DNA of 49,038 nucleotides from Alphaproteobacteria bacterium HGW-Alphaproteobacteria-4. GTDB taxonomy: Bacteria; Pseudomonadota; Alphaproteobacteria; Rhodobacterales; Rhodobacteraceae. The stretch covers positions 1 to 49,038 of the forward strand of contig PHEE01000020.1 of assembly GCA_002842855.1 (NCBI GenBank), read 5' to 3'. Made by a program: the position numbers and the translations under genes. The notes under the pieces are model-generated. The model saw nothing but the letters and a program-made list of their open reading frames with translations. It ran no database searches and was not told where the DNA came from. Shown here one piece after another: positions 36,291 through 44,029 of this stretch; position 1 is the first letter of the stretch, and the number at the start of each line of letters is the position of its first letter.

Positions 36291-36838
36291 TCAGTTTTTC
36301 GGTGCCAAAAGCCGCAGCGCGGCGCGGATTAGGCGGGGGGTGTCGATCGCTTCGGGGTTGGCCGAGGCTTCGGCCACGGCGGCGGCGGCATCGGTGGGCG
36401 AATAGCCAAGGTTGGCCAGCGCCGACATTGCCTCGACAGTGGCCGAGGGCGGCGGTGCGGCGGTGGATTTGCGCGGGCCGGGGGTGGCCTCGATCACCTC
36501 ATCGGCTGCGGCCAGATCGACGCTGAGCGCGCCGCCCATCGACATAGGGCATCGGGGCCGAGCGTGCCGAGAATGGCAAGCGCCGCCTTGGCACCGACGC
36601 CTTGCACCGAGACCAGCAGGCGGTGCCATTCCTTTTCCTGCAAGGTGGTAAAGCCGAACAGCTGCAAAAGGTCTTCGCGCACCAGAAGCTCGGTATAAAG
36701 CGCGGTGGCCTGCCCCACCGGCGGCAGCGCGGCGGCGGTGCGGCTGGAGACATGCACGATGTAACCGACGCCGCGCACGTCGATCAGCACCTGATCCATG
36801 GCGCGGTGCAGGATGATGCCGGCAAGCCGCCCGATCAT
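36291..36838 (-). pseudogene. ruvA: ruvA with an internal frameshifting deletion
   Basis: The N-terminal half is clear RuvA ([28 protein letters not shown], then [11 protein letters not shown] and the first helix-hairpin-helix [13 protein letters not shown]) up to LGPDAL at about 36550. It then continues in this frame only to a TGA near 36494. The C-terminal RuvA domain ([11 protein letters not shown] ... [23 protein letters not shown] ... [13 protein letters not shown]) is in another frame, starting near 36543. Comparison with intact RuvA shows that roughly 35 residues with the second helix-hairpin-helix (PGIGKKxAxR) are gone at the join. The 548-base span is not a multiple of three. The protein should not bind Holliday junctions normally. 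RuvC lies directly upstream, overlapping by 4 bases. Confidence 0.85.
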
Positions 36839-37338
36839 GCCGCGCCCCGCATCGCGCGCTGCATACGGCCCGCGCTTTGCAGATGGTGCGCGTGGCAGAT
36901 GGCGACCGCCAGCGCATCTGCCGCATCGGGCCCGGCGAGTTCAACACCGGGAAGCTGAAATCGCACCATATGTGCGATTTGCCCCTTGTCGGCATGGCCC
37001 ACCCCCACCACCGCCTTCTTCACCGCGTTGGGGGCATATTCGCCCACCATGAGCCCCGCCTGCGCTGGCACCAGAAGTGCTATGCCGCGCGCCTGCCCGA
37101 GTTTGAGCGTGGCCACCGCATCTTTGTTGACGAAGGTCTGTTCCACCGCCGCCGCCTCGGGTGCAAAGCGCGCCACCACCTCGGTCAGGGCGCGGTGCAG
37201 CGACAAGAGGCGCAGCGCCAGATCATCGCCTTCCGAGTGGATAATGCCGTTGGCGATGTGGCTGAGCCGAGAGCCCGCCATTTCGATCACCCCCCAACCG
37301 AGATTGCGAAGGCCGGGGTCAATTCCGATTACACGCAT
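36835..37338 (-). CDS. ruvC: Crossover junction endodeoxyribonuclease RuvC
   Basis: The product is 167 residues from the ATG at 37338. The acidic active site is visible: Asp7 in [13 protein letters not shown], the Glu in [21 protein letters not shown] and two Asp in [17 protein letters not shown]. It cuts Holliday junctions during recombinational repair. Its stop overlaps the ruvA start (ATGA), the normal ruvC-ruvA arrangement, but ruvA is damaged and no ruvB follows within the window. Confidence 0.95.
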   Translation of the reverse strand: MRVIGIDPGLRNLGWGVIEMAGSRLSHIANGIIHSEGDDLALRLLSLHRALTEVVARFAPEAAAVEQTFVNKDAVATLKLGQARGIALLVPAQAGLMVGEYAPNAVKKAVVGVGHADKGQIAHMVRFQLPGVELAGPDAADALAVAICHAHHLQSAGRMQRAMRGAA

Positions 37339-37663
37339 GCTGCCCTGCTCTGTTGCTTTTTTCACGCAGTAGCACGAAAAGCGAACACCGCAAAGCCCGA
37401 AGCGAAAATGCTGCGGTGCAGCAAGAAAATTGTCGTTCTGCCGATACCGCCGCAACAAAACGCTGCATTTTGCCGTGCCGCCGACACATTCCGACGGCGC
37501 CCGGGGCCCCGCCCTTAACCTTCGGTTAACCAACTGCAAAGCCATGCAAAATACGCATGCCGGGGCTGATCTGGCTGCGCTTGCGTTGTGAATATGCCGG
37601 GCCTATGTGCGGCTTCGAAGGCCCGACGCTTTCGAAATGAGCAGAATGAAAAGGGAATACGTT
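37339..37663. other. 325-bp divergent intergenic region
   Basis: No supported gene. It lies between ruvC (minus) and the DUF1127 gene (plus) and should hold both promoters. A short palindrome TTAACC-TTC-GGTTAA is at 37515-37529. No recognised regulator motif, riboswitch or small RNA signature was found. Confidence 0.5.
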
Positions 37664-37858
37664 ATGTCCGCCTACAACACCAACCCGGCGCTTGCCCATG
37701 GCACTTTCTCGGGCGTTACCGCACGGTTCTTCGGCGCCATCGCGGCGTGGAATGATGCGCGCCAGACCCGCAACGAACTTGCCAAGCTGACCGATCGCGA
37801 ACTTGATGATATCGGCCTTACCCGTGGCGATATCGACCGGGTTGCCGCGCGCTTCTGA
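37664..37858 (+). CDS. DUF1127 domain small protein
   Basis: The product is 64 residues from the ATG at 37664; an upstream in-frame extension is unlikely because AAAAGGGA precedes this ATG. The C-terminal part NELAKLTDRELDDIGLTRGDIDRVAARF is the YjiS/DUF1127 domain, an Arg-rich short helix bundle. Members with short N-terminal extensions bind RNA or help control phosphate, carbon or stress responses in Rhodobacter and Agrobacterium. It is a single-gene unit with its own strong terminator. Confidence 0.9.
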   Translation: MSAYNTNPALAHGTFSGVTARFFGAIAAWNDARQTRNELAKLTDRELDDIGLTRGDIDRVAARF

Positions 37859-37889
37859 GCCGCAGCGACCCGCCGCGGGAATGCCCGCC

Positions 37890-37929
37890 AAAAAGGCCGC
37901 GCCGAGCTGATCGGCGCGGCCTTTTTTTG
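37890..37929 (+). terminator. Rho-independent terminator after the DUF1127 gene
   Basis: A perfect 11-bp stem (GGCCGCGCCGA / TCGGCGCGGCC) with loop GCTGA is followed by TTTTTTT. AAAAA on the other side allows bidirectional use, so it may also stop the convergent minus-strand gene. Confidence 0.93.
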
Positions 37930-37940
37930 TGCCCGGAACC

Positions 37941-38288
37941 TCAGCGCAGGTAGGGGCGGATCTTTTCTGAAATCGCCAGCGTCAGCGCATCGGGCGAAAG
38001 CACCCAAGCGCCCGCGCGTTCGACCACGGTGCCGTTGGTCAGCGCCGAGAGGCGTTCATTGTAAAGGTCGTGGCCGAGTTCGGCATGCAGGCCGCCCTTC
38101 ATGACCAGAAACGCCAGCAGGATGACCACAAGTGGCCTGAGCCAGAGCGCCCGGCGGCGCGGACGCTTCAGCGCGGTGTAATGCGAGCGGCCAAGCGTGC
38201 CCGCGGCCTCGAAGGCGCCGCCCGAGGTGTTGATCTCTTCAATGCGGCCAAGCCGCCGATAGAAGTTTTCAAGGTTGCGATCGACCAT
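37941..38288 (-). CDS. Small membrane protein, unknown function
   Basis: The product is 115 residues from the ATG at 38288 (GGAGAG upstream). An N-terminal cytoplasmic part with NLENFYRRLGRIEEINTSGGAFEAAGTLGRSHY is followed by one hydrophobic segment (LRPLVVILLAFLVMKGGL, about residues 50-67) and a soluble tail. The opening resembles short Rhodobacterales membrane proteins of unknown function. It is convergent with the DUF1127 gene and 86 bp downstream of prmA in the same orientation. Confidence 0.8.
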   Translation of the reverse strand: MVDRNLENFYRRLGRIEEINTSGGAFEAAGTLGRSHYTALKRPRRRALWLRPLVVILLAFLVMKGGLHAELGHDLYNERLSALTNGTVVERAGAWVLSPDALTLAISEKIRPYLR

Positions 38289-38373
38289 GACACTCTCCGC
38301 AGTCAACCAGCGTTGGTGTTGACGCAAACGGACTATGCCACGAATTTGCGGCAGAGTGACGCAGGAAATATGT

Positions 38374-39246
38374 CTATTGTCCGCGGGTTAGAACCAATGT
38401 CGTCCAGTCGCCGTATTCGTTTCTGGAATGCAGCGCAAAGCCCGAAGAAATGTAGGCTGCGACCACTTCATCGCCTTGTTCGTTCAGGATGCCTGACAGA
38501 ATCACCCGCCCGCCCGGCGCGATGTGCGCAGCCATGTCGGGGGCAAGCGCGAGCAGCGGACCCTTGAGAATATTGGCAAAGACGAGGTCGAAGGGCGCTG
38601 CGGCGGCCAGTGCGGGGTGGTCGAACCCGGCGGCCTCGACACAGGCGACGCGGCCTGCAAGGTCGTTCGCTTCGGCATTGGCGCGGGCGGTATCGACCGC
38701 CACCGGGTCGATGTCAGATGCGAGCACCCGGCCCGGCCAGATTTTTGCAGCGGCCATTGCCAACACCGCCGTACCGCAGCCAATGTCAGCCACATTGACG
38801 GCGCGCACCCCGGCACGGTCGAGCGTGTCGAGCGCAGTCAGGCAGCCCAGCGTGGTGCCGTGGTGGCCGGTGCCAAAGGCCATTGCCGCCTCGATCAGAA
38901 GCGGCACCGCGTCGGGCGGCACCTTGGCGGCATCATGTGCGCCGTAGACGAAAAAGCGGCCCGCGACCACCGGCGTGAGTTCGCGGCGCACATGCGCGAC
39001 CCAATCCGTTTCGGGCAGTTCGGAAACCGCGAAGGGGGCGGCATCGAAGGCCGCGGCGAGCAGCGCAAGCGCCACCGCATCGGGGTTTTCGGTGAAATAG
39101 GCGCCAACCTCCCAGCGGCCTGATCCGTCTTCGATCTCGCCCACGCCGACGCCGTATGGGGCGGGGTCGAGGTCTTCGAGGGTCTCGGCCAGCGCCTCGG
39201 CGGGTTCGCGGGCGGCAAGGGTGGTGAAGGCGGTGAAGGTGGGCAT
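38374..39246 (-). CDS. prmA: Ribosomal protein L11 methyltransferase
   Basis: The product is 290 residues from the ATG at 39246. MAFGTGHHGTTLGCLTAL and NVADIGCGTAVLAMAAAKIWP are the PrmA substrate and SAM-binding motifs, and FDLVFANILKGPLLALAPDM contains the NILxxPL-type active-site motif. The N-terminal domain that binds L11 is present (PTFTAFTTLAAREPAEALAETL). PrmA trimethylates L11 in many bacteria. It is slightly divergent from the E. coli enzyme, as usual in alphaproteobacteria. Upstream is a palindromic repeat, then msrA. Confidence 0.92.
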   Translation of the reverse strand: MPTFTAFTTLAAREPAEALAETLEDLDPAPYGVGVGEIEDGSGRWEVGAYFTENPDAVALALLAAAFDAAPFAVSELPETDWVAHVRRELTPVVAGRFFVYGAHDAAKVPPDAVPLLIEAAMAFGTGHHGTTLGCLTALDTLDRAGVRAVNVADIGCGTAVLAMAAAKIWPGRVLASDIDPVAVDTARANAEANDLAGRVACVEAAGFDHPALAAAAPFDLVFANILKGPLLALAPDMAAHIAPGGRVILSGILNEQGDEVVAAYISSGFALHSRNEYGDWTTLVLTRGQ

Positions 39247-39300
39247 GGCGGCTCCTTGGCGGCTGGGCGCAGGTAGGCGCGGACGGGGGGCGGCGTCAAG

Positions 39301-39345
39301 GGCGGGGGGCCTTCTGCCCCCCGCGCCCCCCGAGGGTATTTCTGC
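39301..39345 (+). repeat. GC-rich palindromic intergenic repeat, copy 3
   Basis: A GGCGGGGGGC / GCCCCCCGC hairpin is followed by GCCCCCCGAGGGTATTTCTGCG, the layout of copies 1 and 2. It lies in the 110-bp gap between prmA and msrA. Confidence 0.6.
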
Positions 39346-39356
39346 GATGAAGAAGA

Positions 39357-39995
39357 TCAGAGCGCCAGGCCGATCGGGCAGCTGACCCCGGTGCCCGCGA
39401 TGCCGCAATAGCCGTTCGGGTTTTTTGCGAGGTATTGCTGGTGGTAGTCCTCGGCGAAAAAGAAGCCGGGGGCGGGCAGGATTTCGGTGGTGATGGCGCC
39501 GAACCCCGCCGTGCCAAGGCGCGCGGCGTAGACGGCGCGCGAGGCGGTGGCCGCGGCGTGCTGCGCGTCGGTGAAGGTGTAGATGCCCGAGCGGTATTGC
39601 GTGCCCTGATCGGCACCCTGGCGCATGCCTTGGGTGGGATCGTGGGTTTCCCAGAAGGTTTGCAGGAGCGTTTCGTAGCTGATCTGCGCCGGGTCAAAGA
39701 TAACGCGCACCACCTCGTTATGGCCGGTCAGGCCGGTGCAGACCTCTTTGTAGGTCGGGTTGGGGGTCAGCCCTCCGGCGTAGCCGACCGCAGTGAGCCA
39801 GACGCCGGGAAGCTGCCAGAACACCCGCTCGACGCCCCAGAAACAGCCCATGCCGAACATCGCGGCCTGCATGCCCGCAGGCAAAGGCGCGTCGAGCGGC
39901 AGGCCAGAGAGGAAATGCGGCTCGGTCAGCGGCAGTGGCGTGGCGCGGCCGGGCAGGGCCTCGGCGGCGGTGGGCAGGCGGTCGGGTCGGTGCAT
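39357..39995 (-). CDS. msrA: Peptide methionine (S)-sulfoxide reductase MsrA
   Basis: The product is 212 residues, the same length as E. coli MsrA, including the N-terminal extension. [14 protein letters not shown] carries the catalytic cysteine; the C-terminal [14 protein letters not shown] holds the resolving cysteines. [32 protein letters not shown] is strongly conserved. It repairs oxidised methionine using thioredoxin. It is cytoplasmic; no Msr partner or thioredoxin gene is next to it. Confidence 0.96.
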   Translation of the reverse strand: MHRPDRLPTAAEALPGRATPLPLTEPHFLSGLPLDAPLPAGMQAAMFGMGCFWGVERVFWQLPGVWLTAVGYAGGLTPNPTYKEVCTGLTGHNEVVRVIFDPAQISYETLLQTFWETHDPTQGMRQGADQGTQYRSGIYTFTDAQHAAATASRAVYAARLGTAGFGAITTEILPAPGFFFAEDYHQQYLAKNPNGYCGIAGTGVSCPIGLAL

Positions 39996-40139
39996 GGCGG
40001 TTTCCCCCTATGCGGGCAAGATAGGGGCGCGGGGCGCGGCTTTCCAGCCTTCACGCGATGCGATAGCGGGGGGCGCTGCCACTTGTGCATCGGGTGGCAA
40101 CGAGGGCTTGGCCGAGGCCGGCGCACGGCCGCGAAACGT

Positions 40140-41609
40140 TCAGGCGCCGTAGGCCTTTGCCCAGCGCAGGATCAGTTTCTGTTGCAGCGTTTTCGAGCGA
40201 CCGACCCAGGCGCGGGCGCCGGGGGGCGACTCGACCTGGCCCGCCGCCGCGCGCCGCGCCTCGTCGCCGGTAAAGATGGCAAAAGCCAGTTCGGCGCCGC
40301 CGGGACCGGTCACATACCCCGCGAGGGTCGAGACGAAGTTGAGCGTGCCGGTCTTGGCCACCACACGCAACGGGTTTGCCTTGCCGCCGGTTTCGGGCAG
40401 GGCGAAGGGCCGCAGCAGCGGCCGCAGGCCCGCGGCCGGCCCCAGTTGCGCCAGCGCCGAGACCATCGCGCCTGCGCCGAGCCGGGTTTCAATGCCCAGA
40501 CCGGAGTGACCGGCAAATTGGGTATCCTCGATGCCGCGGGCGGTCAGCCAGTCGCTCATTGCGCGGCCCGACGCGGTGATGCTGCCTGACCCCACGCCGC
40601 GCAAGCCGCTGGCGGTCATGCCGACCGCTTCGGCGGTGATGTTGGTGGAAAAGCGCAGCATCTCGCGCAAGATCGCGGTCAGCTCGGCGCTGTCGTGCTG
40701 CACCAGCACCGCCCCGCCGGGCAGTTGCGCCACTTGCTCGGGCGCGGGCAGCGTGACGCCATGCGCGCGCGCCAGCGTGCGGAAAACATCGCCCGCGTAG
40801 ATCTCGGGGCGGCGCACCGGCAGCCAGCGGCCACCTTCCTTGCCAAGCGCGGTGGCCGCGACGGTCCATTCTTCGCGACCGTTGCGCAGATCATGGGTAA
40901 ATATCGGCAGATCGCGCGCCACCACCGAAATCTGCGCAACGTTGACGCGCGGAACCACGGTATCGGATCGCGCATCCATCGAGGTTTGATAGCCGGTGCC
41001 ATTTGCCTTCCACTCGAAATAGACCCGGTTGAAATTGAGGTTGAGGCCGCTGACAGCGGGGTTGTAGCCCGCATGAACCGGCTGGTCGTGCGCGATTTCA
41101 GCGACATAGGGCAAGATGCCGCCCCAGACGAGAAAGCGCCCGGCGATGCCGCTTATGCCAGCGGCGCGCAGATCCCTGGCCATCGCGGCAAGGTGGTCGG
41201 TGTGCAGGGTCGGGTCACCGCCGCCTGCCAGCACCAGATCGCCCTCGATCCGGCCACCCAGCACCGGCCCGGTGGCGAGCAGCCGGGTCGCAAAGCGGTG
41301 CTGCGGCCCGAGCCGGTCGAGCGCGAACAGCGTGGTAATGGCCTTGGCGGTGCTGGCGACAGGCAGCGCCAGCGCAGGTTTGCGCGATTCAAGGATGCGC
41401 CCGGTGCGCAGGTCGGCCACGGCAAAGCCGACCTCGCCGCCCAGCTGTGCCTCGGCTATCAGCGCTTCGGTTGCCAGCGCCGCACGCGCGTCGAGCACGG
41501 TCGCGGGGCGCCGCAGCGGCAGCGGCGAGCGGATTGGCGCTTCCGGCCAGGCCGGTGCCGCAAATCCGGCGGCGGCACCGGTTAACAGGAAACGCCGTGT
41601 GATCTGCAT
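40140..41609 (-). CDS. dacB: D-alanyl-D-alanine carboxypeptidase / PBP4-type endopeptidase
   Basis: The product is 489 residues from the ATG at 41609, preceded by GGAGGCAATTGC. The N-terminus MQITRRFLLTGAAAGFAAPAW resembles a twin-arginine signal (RR-FLL). Serine-protease-like PBP motifs follow: S86-T-A-K89, STN in FSTNITAEAVGM and KTG in VAKTGTLNF. The length and the domain inserted between SxxK and SxN fit the DacB/PBP4 class. It trims peptidoglycan side chains and crosslinks in the periplasm. Possible Tat export is unusual for this family and would be worth testing. It lies 51 bp downstream of nadD. Confidence 0.92.
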   Translation of the reverse strand: MQITRRFLLTGAAAGFAAPAWPEAPIRSPLPLRRPATVLDARAALATEALIAEAQLGGEVGFAVADLRTGRILESRKPALALPVASTAKAITTLFALDRLGPQHRFATRLLATGPVLGGRIEGDLVLAGGGDPTLHTDHLAAMARDLRAAGISGIAGRFLVWGGILPYVAEIAHDQPVHAGYNPAVSGLNLNFNRVYFEWKANGTGYQTSMDARSDTVVPRVNVAQISVVARDLPIFTHDLRNGREEWTVAATALGKEGGRWLPVRRPEIYAGDVFRTLARAHGVTLPAPEQVAQLPGGAVLVQHDSAELTAILREMLRFSTNITAEAVGMTASGLRGVGSGSITASGRAMSDWLTARGIEDTQFAGHSGLGIETRLGAGAMVSALAQLGPAAGLRPLLRPFALPETGGKANPLRVVAKTGTLNFVSTLAGYVTGPGGAELAFAIFTGDEARRAAAGQVESPPGARAWVGRSKTLQQKLILRWAKAYGA

Positions 41610-41660
41610 GCAATTGCCTCCGCACAATGGCGCCAGCCTAACCTGCCGGAGCCACGCGGA

Positions 41661-42269
41661 TCAAGCCGCCCCGCGCCAGAGCCCGCGTGCCCGCAGCGCC
41701 GATGACGAGGCCGCAAGCATTGGCATGTCGAGATAGCACCACGCCGGGGGCTGCAGGCGCGCCAGCAGCGGCGCATCGGTGGCGGGCAGTCGCCCGGAGG
41801 CGAACATCTGCGCCGCACGGCTGCATTGCGCTGCAAGCCGCTGGCCGGGCCGCGCCAGCACGCCCACCGGCACCCTGCGCATGATGCCGCGCCAGTCGTG
41901 CCAGCGGTGCAGTTCGGCCAGATTGTCGGCGCCCATCAGCCATACAAAGCGCACCCCGGGGTAAAGCGCTGTCAGGCGCCCGAGGGTATCGGCGGTGTAG
42001 CGGGTGCCCAGCCGCGCCTCGATGTCGGTCACCTGCACGCGGGGGTCACGCATCACCACCCGCGCCTGCGCCATCCGCGCGGTCAGCGGTGCCGGGCCGT
42101 TTGGTTTCAGCGGGTTGCCGGGGCTGACCAGCCACCAGACCCGATCCAGCCGGAAGCGCTTGAGCGCTTCGCGGGTCAGGTGGGCGTGGCCTTCATGCGC
42201 AGGGTCGAATGAGCCGCCAAGCAGCCCGATCGCCATGCCCGGCGCGGCAATGGGAAAACCCTGTTTCAT
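41661..42269 (-). CDS. nadD: Nicotinate-nucleotide adenylyltransferase
   Basis: The product is 202 residues. [21 protein letters not shown] carries the GxFxPxHxGH nucleotidyltransferase motif. [16 protein letters not shown] and [11 protein letters not shown] are typical of NadD, and [10 protein letters not shown] corresponds to the ISSTxIR motif. It joins ATP to nicotinate mononucleotide in NAD synthesis. An internal ATG at residue 12 would also give a full catalytic domain, but AAAGGG upstream of the longer start and the family's usual N-terminal extension in this order favour the first. Confidence 0.95.
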   Translation of the reverse strand: MKQGFPIAAPGMAIGLLGGSFDPAHEGHAHLTREALKRFRLDRVWWLVSPGNPLKPNGPAPLTARMAQARVVMRDPRVQVTDIEARLGTRYTADTLGRLTALYPGVRFVWLMGADNLAELHRWHDWRGIMRRVPVGVLARPGQRLAAQCSRAAQMFASGRLPATDAPLLARLQPPAWCYLDMPMLAASSSALRARGLWRGAA

Positions 42270-42316
42270 GGCCCTTTGCCTAGCGCATCGGGCGAGGTTT
42301 TGGCAGGGGGAAATGC

Positions 42317-43390
42317 TCAGGCAGAAGGTGGCGCCGCTGCCGCCGCCGCCAGCGAGGATGCAGCGCGCGGCGCGCCTTGGCCCAGAACGATGCAGCGGCC
42401 GCGCCCCCCGCGCTTGGCCGCATAAAGAGCGGCGTCGGCATCGGTGGCCATGCGTTCGGCATCGGGCGGGTCATAGCATTGCGACAGCGCGATGCCGATG
42501 CTGGCCGAAATCCGGCAGGGCGCGCCCTCATAGGCAAAAGGTGCCTCAAGCCGCGTTATCACGCGCTCGCCCAACGCCTGCAACACCGCAAGGTCGATCG
42601 CGCCCCGCAGCAGCAGCACGAATTCGTCGCCCCCCACGCGCGCCACAAGGTCGCTGCGCCGCGCCTCGGCGCGCAGCACATCGGCAACATGGATCAGCAC
42701 ATGGTCCCCCGCGGCATGGCCCAGCGTGTCATTGACCGCCTTGAAATGGTCAAGGTCGATATGAGCCAGCGCGAAGCTGGCGCCGCCGCGCGCGGTTTCG
42801 GCAGCCGTGCGCGCCAGTTCCCGTTCCAGCGCGCGGCGGTTGGCCAGCCCGGTAAGCGGATCGCTGAGTGCCTGCGCCTCGGCGGCGCGCTGTGCGGTTT
42901 GCAGCCGCGCGTTGAGGGCAAGAAGTTCAGACATCACGGCCGCCTTCGCCTCTTGCAGGTAGAGCAGTTCCATCGCCAGTTCAGTCGGCGCGAAATCGGT
43001 ATCGGTCAGGCCATGGTCACGCACCGCCTCGGCAATGCCGACGCCGAACGAGAGGTTGAACAGCACGCCACCCTGCGCCGCAGGGCCCACCGGCACCGCC
43101 AGCCCGCGCAAGCCCGTGCCGGGTTCTCGCCGCGGCGTCAGATGCAGCCGCTTGCCCGCCAAGGCGCGCATCGTGGTGGGCACGGTGGCATGGTGCGGGC
43201 TGGTGATGGTGAAATGTTCGGCAAAGGGTTGCCCGACCAGCCCCAAACTGCTGCCGCATACTTTGGCCAGCGTTGGCCCGACGGCACGGATTTCGCCCTG
43301 CGCGCCAAGCCACAGGAACATCGGCATCAGCCGCCCCAGCGCCGCGGCCGACACCTCGGCGACCGGGGTTTGCGGTTGCCCTGCGGTCAT
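42317..43390 (-). CDS. HNOBA-type sensor with diguanylate cyclase (GGDEF) domain
   Basis: The product is 357 residues. The N-terminal 170 residues ([22 protein letters not shown] ... a coiled coil [28 protein letters not shown]) correspond to the HNOB-associated domain and signalling helix. The C-terminal GGDEF domain has [34 protein letters not shown] and the active site VGGDEF at 253-257. An RxxD inhibitory site (R244 to D247) lies five residues upstream. It makes cyclic di-GMP. Its start overlaps the stop of the HNOB-like gene (ATGA), so the two form one signalling unit. Confidence 0.92.
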   Translation of the reverse strand: MTAGQPQTPVAEVSAAALGRLMPMFLWLGAQGEIRAVGPTLAKVCGSSLGLVGQPFAEHFTITSPHHATVPTTMRALAGKRLHLTPRREPGTGLRGLAVPVGPAAQGGVLFNLSFGVGIAEAVRDHGLTDTDFAPTELAMELLYLQEAKAAVMSELLALNARLQTAQRAAEAQALSDPLTGLANRRALERELARTAAETARGGASFALAHIDLDHFKAVNDTLGHAAGDHVLIHVADVLRAEARRSDLVARVGGDEFVLLLRGAIDLAVLQALGERVITRLEAPFAYEGAPCRISASIGIALSQCYDPPDAERMATDADAALYAAKRGGRGRCIVLGQGAPRAASSLAAAAAAPPSA

Positions 43391-43968
43391 GGCGCCACCG
43401 GTTGTGCGAGGTCGAAACGCCGACCGCTGGCATGGCTTTCATCGAGCAGATGCACCGTGACCAGATCCCGCCCATCATCCAGCGGCACCCGGTCGATCAG
43501 CGCCAATGCGCCGTAATCATCGGCCACTGCGCGCAATAGCCCCGCCAGCACCAGCCCCCAGCCCGGCACCTGCCCCTGCACCCGCAGCAAAAGCCGCCCG
43601 TCCGGCTCGGCGGATAGGGTCAGGTGCGGCAGGTCCAGTTCAGGCAGCGCCATGCGGCCACGCGCGGGCAGTTCATTCAACGACACAAGGAAATCGGCGT
43701 AATCGACACCGCCGAACCGCAGCAGGCGCCTGAGCGGTTCGAGCGTGACCAGAAAGGCGCCGAAATCTTCCAGCAAGGCGGCGCGCGGTTTACCCAGGCG
43801 GTCAGCGGCGGCATCGAGCATGGCGAAGGTCAGCCCGTCATCGTAGGGCAGCATTGCCTCAAACCCGGCAGCAGGCACGCAGGCGACCTCGGCAACTGCC
43901 TGCCAAAGCGGTGCGCCGTAGGTATCGCGCAAGAAGTGCTGAATGGAGCGGTTGATAAGACCGTGCAT
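43387..43968 (-). CDS. HNOB (H-NOX)-like protein without the usual heme histidine
   Basis: The product is 193 residues. The opening MHGLINRSIQHFLRDTYG and YDDGLTFAMLDAAADRLGKPRAALLEDFG match the HNOB/H-NOX fold. The segment where H-NOX proteins have the proximal histidine (near residue 102, before the LPxL motif) reads NELPARGRMALPELDLP here, with Pro101-Ala102 and no histidine. The Tyr-x-Ser-x-Arg heme propionate motif is also missing (RVQGQVPG instead). Histidines occur only at 2, 11, 115, 173 and 179. The protein may therefore not bind heme in the standard way. It is coupled to the GGDEF gene. Related Rhodobacteraceae sequences may share the loss; I could not check. Confidence 0.85.
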   Translation of the reverse strand: MHGLINRSIQHFLRDTYGAPLWQAVAEVACVPAAGFEAMLPYDDGLTFAMLDAAADRLGKPRAALLEDFGAFLVTLEPLRRLLRFGGVDYADFLVSLNELPARGRMALPELDLPHLTLSAEPDGRLLLRVQGQVPGWGLVLAGLLRAVADDYGALALIDRVPLDDGRDLVTVHLLDESHASGRRFDLAQPVAP

Positions 43969-44029
43969 GCCGTTACCCCGAAATATCGGGTGAGGCTAAC
44001 AGCGTGGCGTTAAAGAACTGCGAAGCCGT

